This document shows positions 36,702-47,280 of a stretch of 64,000 nt of DNA, in pieces. Under the pieces are notes generated by a model, which had not been told where the DNA came from, searched no databases, and saw nothing but the letters and a program-made list of their open reading frames with translations. The stretch is from Populus alba (Eukaryota > Streptophyta > Magnoliopsida > Malpighiales > Salicaceae): the NCBI RefSeq assembly GCF_005239225.2, contig NC_133288.1, forward strand, positions 13,150,169-13,214,168, read 5' to 3'. Made by a program: the position numbers and the translations under genes. Each line of letters starts with the position of its first letter. Position 1 is the first letter of the stretch.

Positions 36702-37628
36702 TGATTAGTACTTAAAAGTGCATGTTTATCAAGGTTTTATATCATCATTTTGCATTTGAAGCATCAATAACTCAACTAAAACATGTTTTATAATAACAAG
36801 TCTGATACTATAAAATGCCTTACTATATAGTAAATGTTCATCTTAAATGCAGGCTATCACATAAATCAAAAGGATTGATTGATGAATTCAACTACTGAAA
36901 TTGTAAAGATAAAAAGAGGTGAAGCTTAGAAAAGAGATGTCGGTGCAGTCCAAACTGGAACACTGTTCAGTAATTGGGTCATATCTCGAATTCTAGATGT
37001 CCAAATGATCTCAAATTTTACACAGATTTGTTAAGACATATACCTATAACTTTCATGTGGAGGCTAGGATTTAAAAAGGCCGTTTTCAAGTACAAATTAT
37101 AAGCAACAACCGAAAGAAGTTTGAAATCTGTCTTGCTGCCGAAACACTGTTTAGTATTCAGCCCATATCTCTAGTTCTAGAAGTCCAAATGACTCAATTG
37201 TTTTTTTCCTGAAAAGATAAGAGAATTTTCCTTGAACTTTCATGAGTATAGGTGGTTCCAGTTCTGATGTTAGCAATGACTTTTTTATTCAACACTCAAA
37301 CTTGCTCAAGGGATGACAGATTTTAAAGATTCAGACTTCTCCATTGTTGCTATAATTTGAACTTGAAAACAACCCTTTTAAATTTTGGAATCCACATGAA
37401 AGTTGTAGATCTATGTCTTACCTTTCATCCATATTAAAGCAAACAAGTTCTATAGCTCTAGATATGACCCAATCACTGAACAGTGTTCCAGTTTGGACTG
37501 CACCAACATCTCTTTTCTAAGTTTAGCCCTCTTTTGTCCTTTCAATTTCAGTACTTAAACTCATCAATCAATCCTTTCATTATGTGATAGGTCTACATTT
37601 AAGAAGAACATTTACCATAAATTAAAGG
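36702..37628. repeat. Head-to-head family A LTR fragments forming an inverted repeat
   Basis: The forward LTR start (36702 to about 37287) is followed by about 40 bp of gag sequence (CTCAAACTTGCTCAAGGGATG, compare 44516-44537 in A1). A reverse-complement LTR segment (about 37332-37628) comes next and covers part of the same LTR region. The arms could pair over roughly 280 bp. The Ogre-like LTR begins immediately after, at 37629, so that element inserted into this older fragment. Confidence 0.8.
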
Positions 37629-37767
37629 TGTCATAACCAAAATTTTGACCCTTTTATTTTAATTATTTTATTTACTTGAAAAAAATGCTGAAAAAATAAT
37701 GAAAAACAAGTAAAAATAAAAATAAAGTGAAGAATTAATTAAAATTTGGGTTAAGGGCAACATGATT

Positions 37768-38045
37768 GATAAGTTGTGAGACTTAATTAAGTTCGAAAAT
37801 TGATTTAATTAATCCAATCAAGGGTTTAATTGGAAAATTGATAAGTTTTGAGGACTTAATTGAGCTTGGAATTAATTTAATTACTCCAAAAGGTTTAATT
37901 GGAGGATTGATAAGTTTTGAGACTTAATTGAGCTTGAAATTAATTTAATTAATCCAATTAGGGTTTAATTGGAGAATTGATAAGTTTTTGGACTTAATTG
38001 AATTTGAAATTAATTTAATTAATCCAATCAGGGACTTAATCGAAG
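37768..38045 (+). repeat. Tandem array of about 70-bp units in the Ogre-like LTR
   Basis: Four diverged units, each containing GATAAGTTTTGAGACTTAATTGAG, or a variant of it, followed by TTAATTTAATTAATCCAA. Similar A/T-rich subrepeats are common in long Tat-lineage LTRs. Confidence 0.8.
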
Positions 38046-38383
38046 ACATATCAAAGTTTGGGGTTTAATTGGGGTCCAAATTGAAAAAATTAAAATCCAA
38101 GGACCAACTTGAAAATGGCACAGAAATTATAAGGGTCCAATTATATTTTAAAACTAGGGGTTTGATAGCAAAATTAGAAGTATCACAAGACCAAATTCGC
38201 AGCCAAGCAAAACGGGGTCGTTTTGCAAACAACTGTTCACCGTCTCTGCAACGGCTCTCTGCCATTAAAGGCAGAGGCGTTTCGTCCATTTGGTGCGGAC
38301 GTTTTTCTCCATTAAAGGCGTCGGTTTTACGGAGCATTTAGGGGAGGCCAGCCGTTACCCACCACCGAGGCCGCCGCTGTCTC

Positions 38384-38390
38384 TATAAAA
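38384..38390 (+). promoter_or_regulatory. TATA box of the Ogre-like LTR
   Basis: CTCTATAAAAGCTGAG in a locally GC-rich context, well placed to start the element's transcript at about 38415. This is inferred from sequence only. Confidence 0.65.
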
Positions 38391-39087
38391 GCTGAGCAAA
38401 GAAGACCTCGCGAAGAAAAAAAGGGGAGGGCAGGACGAATTGGAGACCCAGAACAGAGAACAAAAAACCCACAAACAAAGACAAACAGTAGTACCCAAAG
38501 CGAAAACAGAGATCAATACAAGCAGAAAAACCCAGACATCCACGTTTAATAATCATCATCCTCTCAATCATCCCTCTCGCCTGCAAATCAGAAAAAAAAA
38601 GAGGAACCCAAGCAGCGAGCTGTCAGCTTCACCATCGCTGAAACTAAAGGAAAACAGAAAGGGAAGATCATACAACAGACGAGAGCGGAGTCACTGTGCT
38701 GACCAGTCTCCTTGCAATCTCCAGAAACAGGTAAAAGCCGTTCTCGTTCTTTCTCTTCAGTTTCTGTTTAAATTGTGCAAATGCAAGAACTGGTGCGAAG
38801 GTAAATTTAATTACCTTCGCACAGTTGCTGCACGCGTGAATTTGCTTCACGCGTGCAATTTAATTTAAAATTTGTCGGGCCACTGGCTTGGGCCAGTGGG
38901 CGGGCAGGCTGGGCCGAGCCCAGCCCATATAGGGCTGAGCTGGGCCCATCCCTAAAGAAATTATGTTGGGCTGGCCCGGCCAGCCCAGCCCAAAAAAAAA
39001 ATATATAGATAATAAAAAATAAAAAAAATAATAAAAAGTGTAGACAAAAATTTTGCATGTCTTATGTTTTAGGCCACGAATAATTAC

Positions 39088-39350
39088 CAACGCCAGAGTT
39101 GGATTTATTCGTGTTGGAATTTTTAATTTGGAATTTATTTTTGGTGGAATATTTACCAACGCTAGAGTTGGATTTATTCGTGTTGGAATTTTTAATTGGA
39201 ATTTATTTGGTGGAATATTTACCCAACGCCAGAGTTGGATTTATTCGTGGTCGAGTTTTAATTGGAATTTATTCATGGTGGAATATTTACCGACGCCAGA
39301 GTTGGAAATATTCGAGATCAAATATTCATTGACGCCAGAGTCAGGAATAT
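39088..39350 (+). repeat. Tandem array of about 60-bp units (CGCCAGAGTTGG) in the Ogre-like LTR
   Basis: Four to five units, each starting CCAACGCCAGAGTTGGATTT or a variant, followed by TTCGTGTTGGAATTTTTAATT and GGTGGAATATTTA. The last units are shorter and more diverged. Confidence 0.85.
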
Positions 39351-39753
39351 TATGATCAAACCATCATTTTAAAAAAAAAAAAACAGAGAAGAAGAATACA
39401 CATGCATTGATTTAAATTTATTTCTTAGGTTTATTCATTGAAGTTAGAGTCAATAATATCGTACGTTCTTACACACAAACCAAAAAATTTTTAGCAAGTT
39501 AAGATTAAAACAACAATGCAGCTTACCTCAGGTAGGGTGCGCTAGGGGTGCTAATACCTTCCCTAGCCTCAACTAGTCCCGTACCATAGGATCTCTCTTG
39601 ACAAGTTTAGGATTCCTAGTGACCATAATACTAGGTGGCGGACTCCTTAAAACAAGATTTTTTTCCCAAAAGAACCGGATGCCAGAAATCTGTTCTTTTT
39701 AATAATTTAGAGAATTATTTTTTGTGGTCGCCGCGATGTCGGGTGTGATAGAA

Positions 39754-39772
39754 TGGCGACTCCACTGGGGAC
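39754..39772 (+). promoter_or_regulatory. Primer-binding site, tRNA-Arg type
   Basis: TGGCGACTCCACTGGGGAC, the primer-site type described for Ogre elements, a few bases after the LTR end. Confidence 0.85.
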
Positions 39773-40394
39773 TGGGACTAAGCTTTGTTTTTTTGTTTTC
39801 TTTTTATTGCTATTTTTTATTTATTTTTTGTTTGTTTTTGTTGGCGCTTATCAAGTTATTTTTTTTATTTATTTATTGTTTATCATGATTTATTATGTAT
39901 TTTTGTGTAATTTTTTATTTTTATTATTATTTATTTTATTTATTTATTTATTTTTACTGTTTTAGCACGCATAATTATTCACATTTATCATGCATATATG
40001 TTTAATATGAATATCATTCAAGCTCATTTGTTTTTGTATATATACGTGTGTGGTACCAATTTTAAGATAAGTGGAGAAGTAACGGCACCCCAATGGCTTT
40101 AGCCTGGGTAAGGCTCGTGAAACTATCCAACTCTCGCATGATTTGTTTGCTCGACAGTAGTTGATATGCCAAACTGATTTTACTCAGGGCCTCTATCTTC
40201 ACGCTACTTGTAAATCTCATATCAACCTTTCGAGGATGATCACTGAGCATGCGAAAGACCTTTAAGACTAGATAGCAAAACTACCCAGATGCATTTAATG
40301 ACTAGAACTTATTCTTTAGGTTGGTCCCTATAAAATTTCATTGAGATGAGCATAACATTTAAGCATTTTCATCACAGGACTTTCGGGTGACATA
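39773..40394 (+). other. Leader of the Ogre-like element
   Basis: Untranslated leader between primer site and ORF1. The first 200 bases are T-rich low complexity. The rest is of mixed composition, with no convincing ORF on either strand. Confidence 0.6.
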
Positions 40395-41361
40395 ATGACC
40401 GTTATTCGTGAGGTAACCACTATTGAGTATGGACTCGAATCTGAATCCTTGCAAATGACCGAGGGAGACTGCCCTAGACCAAATGCCAGTGGGACACCGC
40501 CACTCAAAGATGTCAGGTGCATAATAAATGACACTAGCAGATTGTTTTCACTCACGAAGTATCAGATAGATGAAGCAGAATTTGCTATGAAGTATGGGAG
40601 GATTTTGCACCTTTTGAAAGTGCCAGTTTTACCATCAGCTATAAAAGCCATGATACATTTTTGGGATCCCGATTACCGATGCTTCACTTTCCGAAATGTT
40701 GACATGACACCTACCATCGAAGAGTATAGTGTGTTGACTGAATTCCCCGAAGATGCCTACAAAGTGTACTTCGGCCAGAGAATCGACGACACCATGGATG
40801 AGCTTGCCAAATTTCTAGGGATCCCTCAACTAATACCGTATAGAGAAAAAGATAACTCTGGGGGTCTTAGATGGAAACGGCTAGAGGAGTTGCTAATTGC
40901 TAAAAAAGCTAACCCGGATGCTAAATTAGAGAAACATAGAATATTGGCTTTGGGAATATTTGGTTTGGTTCTATGCCCCTCTACTACGGGAATTATCAGT
41001 TTGGAAGCTGCCAATTTGTTTGTGGAATATTAAAAGACAAAGATCAACCCGTGTGCCGCGATTTTGGCGGAAACCTTCCTATCTCTTAGTCATTGCAAGA
41101 AAACGGGTAAAGGTTCCATGAGGTGTTGTGTCTCATTACTATTCATCTGGTTGTTAAGTCATATAGAAACGGAGACACCAATATTCAATAATTTCTGGTG
41201 GTTTGACCAAAAGCCACTCGAGTTGTTCATATCAAAAGAGTGGGAGAGCTTTTCGGAAGATGATTGGAGGGTAAAATTGCAAAGGCTTCCATTAAGCATT
41301 TTTAATTGGAAAGCTCCTTGGATGAGGAATATGACAAGCTTGATGAGTTATGGAGAAAAGC
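40395..41361 (+). pseudogene. ORF1 of the Ogre-like element (DUF7745-like), 5' part
   Basis: The extra ORF upstream of gag in Ogre/Tat elements; its function is unknown. It starts MTVIREVTTIEYGLE at 40395. Recognisable segments are HFWDPDYRCFTF, DMTPTIEEYSVL and RILALGIFGLVL. A TAA at 41031-41033 stops the frame after LFVEY, but the same frame stays open to the A1 insertion (AETFLSLSHCKKTGKGSMRCC, WWFDQKPLELF), so this is a point nonsense mutation. A1 interrupts the frame after the aaagc target, and ORF1 resumes at 53232. I recognise the type from plant DUF7745 proteins. Confidence 0.8.
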
Positions 41362-43100
41362 TAATTAGTACTTAAAAGTGCATGTTTATCAAGGTTTTAT
41401 ATCATCATTTTGCACTTGAAGTATCAATAACTCCTTAACTAAAGCATGTTTTATAATAACAAGTTTGATACTATAAGATACCTTAATTTATGGTAAATTC
41501 TCATCTTAAATGCAGGCCTATCACATAAATAAAAGGATTGATTGATGAGTTTAAGTATTGAAAGTGAAAGGACAAAGAGATGGCCAAACTTAGAAAAGAG
41601 ATGCCGGTGCAGTCCAAACCGGAACACTGCTCGGTAATTGGATCATATCTGGAGCTCTAGATCTCGGATTTAGGTCCATTTATATGGATGGAAAGGTAAG
41701 ACAAAGGCCTACAACTTTCATGAGGAGCCCAAGATTTAAAAAGGCTGTGTTGAAGTCCAAACTGAAGGAACAACGAAGAAGTCCGAAGCTGTCCTGCAGC
41801 CCAGACACTATTTAGTGTTCAGCCCATATCTTGAGTTCTAGAAGTCCAAATGACCTCATCTTTTTTTTGTTGGAAAGCTGAGACAATTTCCTAGAACATT
41901 CCTGAGGATTCTGGGCAAATTATGATGTTAGCAATGACGTCTTGTTCAGACAAGAAGATAAGGATTGTCACCATGTCAAGATGTGGCCACCCACTCATCA
42001 ATTAATTAACAAATCAATAGTTCCAAATTTTGGACTATAAAAGGAGGCACTTACCATGTATTGAGGCATCTTGGTTTCCAGATCAAGATCATGCTCTTGC
42101 TTTCTCTCTTTGTATTGCTTATGTTTTGCTTTCATTAATATCAAGTTTATGCACTTAATTTCCTTTCCTTTACTTAGTTAACTTCTTTCTCATTTATGTT
42201 CTTATCTTGTTCATCTATGTTTCTTTCTTTCATTATGTTTAGCTAAGTTAATTATGTCAAGGTGAAAAGGGTACACTAATGGTGTAAGAATAAGTATAAT
42301 ATAAACTTAACATGGACCTTAACGTTGGATACTAACATGTTTTTATATGTGTTATCTTGTTCACTTTTAATACTTTGCTTGTTAAATGGTTAATCTAGAT
42401 TTATGTTGTATAACACTTGGTACAAACAAATACTTGGTACTTTCATAGCCCATACTGTATGGTATAACCGACACCTGAGCTATGAAAGGGACTTGATTTG
42501 TTGTTAACATAAGTTATAATCATGAATTCCTGCCAACATTTACAAGTATTAGCTTTATTCGAATAAGATAACTAATGTAATCATGTTAACAATTTATAAT
42601 CTGATTGGAACCTCCTTTATGTGTGGTTTCCAATTAAGTAATAAGAGTTTATATTATACTTGTTTGAAGTACCGTTAGTGGATCCTCTAACCTTGACATT
42701 CGTTTTTATCATTGTTCAATCCTTACATTAATCTTCCAACTCAAAGTTCTCATTAATTTCTTCATCTTCTTCTATTACTACTACTACTACTATTGTTATT
42801 ATTATTATTGTTGTTGTTGTTATTTACATTCTGTAATATATCCCTTTGATCTTTTCATAAACTCAGTATATAGGCTGGAAACCTATGACCCGATCTTTTT
42901 GGATCATTCTCAGGTGTAAACAACGCCACGTACTGAGTATTATAATTATTATTGTTATTGTTATTGTTGTTGTTGTTGTCTTGTTATTTATAATTTATAC
43001 AATTAACCTCTCTGTGGTTCGACCCCGGTCTTGCCGGGTTATTTTATTACTTCGACACTCCTGCACTTGGGAAAAAGACATCAAGCTTTTGGTCGTATCA
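41362..43100 (+). repeat. 5' LTR of A1
   Basis: 1739 bp, starting TAATTAGTAC (TG in the other copies) and ending GGTCGTATCA. It includes the promoter box TATAAAA at 42036-42042. A short duplicated palindromic patch around 42868-42935 (ACTCAGTATATAGGC and TACTGAGTAT) is shared with the other copies. Confidence 0.93.
42036..42042 (+). promoter_or_regulatory. TATA box of the family A LTR
   Basis: GGACTATAAAAGGAGGC, present at the same place in all family A LTRs that cover this region (6601, 18152, 34151, 52168). Transcription would start about 30 bases downstream. Confidence 0.75.
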
Positions 43101-43106
43101 AGTTTT

Positions 43107-43124
43107 TGGCGCCGTTGCCGGGGA
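43107..43124 (+). promoter_or_regulatory. Primer-binding site of A1, tRNA-Asp type
   Basis: TGGCGCCGTTGCCGGGGA, perfect complement of the tRNA-Asp 3' end, seven bases after the LTR. Confidence 0.92.
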
Positions 43125-43332
43125 GGTAAATTCTTGTAAAAATTATAATATTTAATTTATTTTCTCTTTTCACTTGTCATTTTATCTAACTTTTGTTTTC
43201 TTTGTTTTGTTTTGTTTCTTTTTCTTCTATTTTCTTTTCTTCCTTTTATTCTCTTTTTACACGTGCATGCGAGTTTGGTCACGTACATTATGTGGTCGAC
43301 TTTGTAGGGTATCCTCATCATTTTCAGAAAAT

Positions 43333-44724
43333 ATGGCCGAAGAAGATAATCAATCGCTTTATAATGAGAATAATGAGAATAACCGAATGAGAACACTTAG
43401 AGACCACATGAATCCCACAAGAACAAGTGCACCCTCATGCATAGTTTTCCCTCCTGATGCATCTCATTTTAATTTTAAACCAGGCATTATTCAACTTTTA
43501 CCTTCTTTTCATGGTTTAGACCTAGAAAATCCATACTTGCATTTAAGGGAATTTGAGGAGGTCTGTAATACCTATAATGACTCAAATTGTAGCATGAACA
43601 CCATTCGATTAAAGCTTTTTCCTTTTTCATTAAAAGATAAAGCTAAAACATGGCTACATAATTTAAGACCAGGATCTATTTGTGCTTGGGATGAAATGCA
43701 ACAACAATTTTTAAAGAAGTTTTTTCCATCTCACAGAACAAATTCTTTCAAAAGACAAATCATCACTTTCACTCAAAAACCAGGAGAAACATTTTACCAA
43801 TGTTGGGATAGGTATCGAGATTTACTTAATACTTGCCCACATCATGGTTTTGAAACATGGAGATTGGTTTCACATTTTTATGAAGGTTTAACACCTAGAG
43901 ATAGGCAAATGGTTGAATTGATGTGCAATGGAACTTTCGAAGATAAAGACCCTAATGAAGCAATGGAGTACCTAGACTTGCTAGCAGAAAATGCTCAAAA
44001 TTGGGACACCACAGGTACTTATGAGGCACCAAGTAAAACACAACCTCATACATCTAGTGGAGGTATGCACAACCTTAGGGAAGATCATGACCTCCAAGCC
44101 AAGTTTGCATCTTTAGCTAGAAAAGTCGAAGCACTTGAATTGAAAAAAAGTGGTCAATTAAAATCTGTTCAAGACATTATGTGTCAAATCTGTGAAACCA
44201 ATGAACATTCAACAAATGATTGTCCAACTTTGCCTTCTTTTAAGGAATGCCTCCATGAACAAGCCCATGCTTTAAACAGTTTCCAAAGACCCAACCATAA
44301 CCCATACTCACAAACGTACAACCCTGGTTGGAGAAATCACCCAAATTTCAGTTGGAAGAGTGATAGAAACAATGCACAAACTTCACAGCCACCGTTTCAA
44401 GCACATCATAATTTTCAAAATTCTCATGGATATGCACCTCCTTATGCTCCACCTCCTAGAAGAAATTTTGAGGAAACATTGCATGCATTCATTGAAAAGC
44501 AGGAGACAATCAACACTCAACTTGCTCAAAGCATGACAGATTTTAAAGATGATCTTGCAAAATTAACATCTGCTCTCAGTTTCCAAGAGAAAGGTAAGTT
44601 TCCATCTCAACCACAGCAAAATCCAAAAGGGCAATACAATGCAAATGCGAGTAGTTCTGGAAGCCAACACATGGATCAAGTCAAATCAGTCATCACTCTT
44701 CGTAGTGGTAAGGTTATTGAATAA
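43333..44724 (+). CDS. Gag of A1
   Basis: Full-length capsid/nucleocapsid precursor, 463 codons from MAEEDNQSLYNENN; the frame also runs upstream, but MAEEDNQ is the start conserved in A4 and A5. The gag core is at about residues 60-190 (LHLREFEEVCNTYND, WLHNLRPGSICAWDEMQ), and the CCHC knuckle CQICETNEHSTNDC at about residues 284-297. A Gln/Ser-rich tail ends LRSGKVIE. The TAA at 44722-44724 is followed by the same frame into protease. A5 has the same stop, while A4 has Lys there, so gag and pol were probably one frame originally. Confidence 0.9.
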   Translation: MAEEDNQSLYNENNENNRMRTLRDHMNPTRTSAPSCIVFPPDASHFNFKPGIIQLLPSFHGLDLENPYLHLREFEEVCNTYNDSNCSMNTIRLKLFPFSLKDKAKTWLHNLRPGSICAWDEMQQQFLKKFFPSHRTNSFKRQIITFTQKPGETFYQCWDRYRDLLNTCPHHGFETWRLVSHFYEGLTPRDRQMVELMCNGTFEDKDPNEAMEYLDLLAENAQNWDTTGTYEAPSKTQPHTSSGGMHNLREDHDLQAKFASLARKVEALELKKSGQLKSVQDIMCQICETNEHSTNDCPTLPSFKECLHEQAHALNSFQRPNHNPYSQTYNPGWRNHPNFSWKSDRNNAQTSQPPFQAHHNFQNSHGYAPPYAPPPRRNFEETLHAFIEKQETINTQLAQSMTDFKDDLAKLTSALSFQEKGKFPSQPQQNPKGQYNANASSSGSQHMDQVKSVITLRSGKVIE

Positions 44725-46591
44725 CCCATTCTTGAACCTTGTGAGAAAGATGATGAGTCTATCTCTGAGGGTAAGGAAGGGGTTGAACCTGAACATTGCA
44801 AAGAAAAGACTGATTCCCCGCCAGCACTTCCATTTCCTCATGCCATGACCAAACAAAGGAAAGTCAATCACAACCCTGATATCTTTGAAACTTTCAAACA
44901 GGTAAGGATCAATATACCTTTGTTGGATGCTATTAAACAGGTTCCTTCCTATGCTAAATTTTTGAAAGATTTGTGCACTGTGAAGAGAAAACTGAATGTG
45001 AAAAAGAAAGCCTTTTTAGCCGAACAAGTAAGTGTCATTCTTCAGAACAATAATGCTTTGAAATATAAAGACCCTGGTTGTCCTACAATTTCTTGCTTTA
45101 TTGGAGAACATAAAATTGAAAGAGCCTTACTTGATCTTGGAGCTAGTGTGAATTTACTTCCATATTCATTCTTTCAAAGTCTCAATCTAGGTGAGTTAAA
45201 ACCAACCTCTATAAACTCTTTTACTTGCCGATAGATCTGTAAAAGTGCCTAGAGGAATAGTTTAGGATGTGTTAGTACAAGTTGATAAATTCATTTACCC
45301 TGTAGATTTTGTTGTCTTGGATACACAACCTGTTGAAGCATGTAATTCAATTCCTGTCATTTTAGGACGTCCATTTCTTGCCACTTCTAATGTATTGATT
45401 AATTGTAGGAATGGACTGATGAAGCTATCATTTGGAAACATGACATTGGAGATGAATATTTTCAACATTTACAAGCAACCTGAAGATGATAATGATTTAC
45501 AGGAAGTGGACTTTATTGAAAAATTAGTTCATGATCAATTTCAAACCACTTCTAGTGAAACTGAGATTGATGAATCTGATGATTTGCAAATGGTCTACTT
45601 TCAGGAATCAAAGGCATGCAATTGGAGACCACAAATTGAAGAATTGCCACCACGATCAATTGAGCCCATACCTTCAAGTGTTCAACCACCAAAACCTGAA
45701 TTGAAGCCGTTACCATTTAATCTCAAATACTCATTTTTGGGAGAAAATGAAACTTTTCCGGTAATAATCTCTTCCAAACTTAATGCACATCAAGAAGGTA
45801 AGTTATTACAGATTTTGAAAATGCACAAAAATGCATTAGGATGGACCATAGCTGACATAAAAGGAATTAGCCCTTTGATTTGCACACACAGGATTTATTT
45901 GGAGGAAAATGCTAAACCCTCTAGAGAAATGCAACGAAGGCTTAATCCTAATATGAAAGAAGTAGTGAAAAATGAAGTCATTAAGCTTCTAGATAATGGA
46001 ATCATTTATCCTATTTCTGACAGCAAATGGGTAAGTCCTACCCAAGTTGTACCCAAAAAGTCTGGAGTCACTGTGATAACGAATGAGAAAAATGAGTTAA
46101 TTCCAACTAGGACTGTTACTGGTTGGCGCATGTGCATTGACTATAAGAAACTTAATTCTATGACTAGAAAAGATCATTTCCCTTTACCTTTCATGGATCA
46201 AATCCTAGAAAGAGTTGCAGGTCATGAATTTTATTGTTTCCTAGATGGCTATTCAGGTTACAATCAAATTGAAATTGCATTGGAAGATCAAGAGAAGACT
46301 ACTTTCACATGTCCATTTGGTACTTTTGCATATCGAAGGATGCCTTTTGGATTATGTAATGCACCAGCCACGTTTCAAAGATGCATGCTTAGCATATTCA
46401 GTGATATGGTTGAACGTTTTCTTGAAATTTTTATGGATGATTTTTCTGTTTTTGGTGATTCATTTGATGATTGTTTGACTAACTTAGAAAAGGTTTTGAG
46501 CAGGTGTGAAGAGAAGAATCTTGTATTGAATTGGGAAAAATTTCACTTTATGGTAACAAACGACATTGTACTTGGTCACATTGTTTCATAG
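44725..46591 (+). pseudogene. Protease and RT of A1 (interrupted)
   Basis: The frame continues from gag after the TAA. The protease motif is [10 protein letters not shown] at about 45132. An extra A near 45213 (CTATAAACTC; A5 has CTATAACTC) shifts the frame, and TAG at about 45263 replaces a Glu codon. The RT is then open for more than 400 codons with [17 protein letters not shown] and FMDDFSVFG (about 46431). TAG at 46589-46591 falls where A4 has a Ser codon (TCG). Confidence 0.88.
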
Positions 46592-47280
46592 AAAGGAATT
46601 GAGGTTGACAAATCTAAAATCGAGTTAATTGCCAACTTACCAACACCAAAATCTGTTAAAGATGTTAGATCATTCTTAGGACATGCTGGTTTTTACAGAA
46701 GGTTCATCAAAGATTTTAGTGTAATATCTAAGCCCTTGAGTAACCTTCTAACAAAGGATAATATTTTTGAATGGACTGAACATTGTGAAGAAGCCTTTGT
46801 TAAACTTAAAAACTTGCTTACTTCTACTCCTGTCATTCAACCTCCTGATTGGTCATTACCTTTTGAAATAATGTGTGACGCTAGTGATTATGTCGTGGGT
46901 GCTGTCTTGGGACAAAGAAAAGATAAGAAACCTTATGTGATCTACTATGCAAGTAAAACTTTAAATAGTGCTCAAATGAATTACACCACCACTGAAAAAG
47001 AATTACTTGCAGTAGTATTTGCTTGTGATAAATTCAGATCTTATCTTGTTGGCTCACATGTTGTTGTTTTTAGTGATCATGCAGCATTGAAATATCTTCT
47101 TTCTAAGAAAGATTCTAAGGCTAGATTGGTGCGGTGGATTTTGTTACTTCAAGAATTTGATATCACAATCAAAGACAAGAAAGGCACCGAAAATGTTGTT
47201 GCAGATCATTTGTCAAGACGACAACAGATTCGAAATCTGACATCACACCAATCGATGACTACTTTCCCGATGAATCTTTA
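46592..47280 (+). pseudogene. RT thumb and RNase H of A1 (frameshifted at its end)
   Basis: It continues in frame after the [21 protein letters not shown], then RNase H with [14 protein letters not shown] (about 46871), YYASKTLN and [11 protein letters not shown]. After ADHLSR, near 47217, one base is missing relative to A4, so the frame leaves pol and the integrase lies in the next frame. Confidence 0.85.

Larger units (their letters stand above)
37629..39750 (+). repeat. 5' LTR of the Ogre-like element
   Basis: It starts TGTCATAACC and ends near GGGTGTGATA just before the primer site; the end lacks the usual CA. A TATAAAA box lies at 38384-38390. The region holds two tandem arrays (37768-38045 and 39088-39350) and a GC-rich palindromic patch of GGGCC/GGCCC words at 38875-38992. 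The leftmost part is notably richer in AATTAATT. Confidence 0.8.

Noticed and set aside
39753..39965. Hydrophobic Phe/Leu/Ile-rich frame after the Ogre-like primer site
   Set aside because: It is translation of T-rich low-complexity leader with no conserved features.
43107..43124. Possible tRNA gene fragment
   Set aside because: Only the 18-nt primer complement is present and no cloverleaf can be drawn; it is the retroelement primer site.
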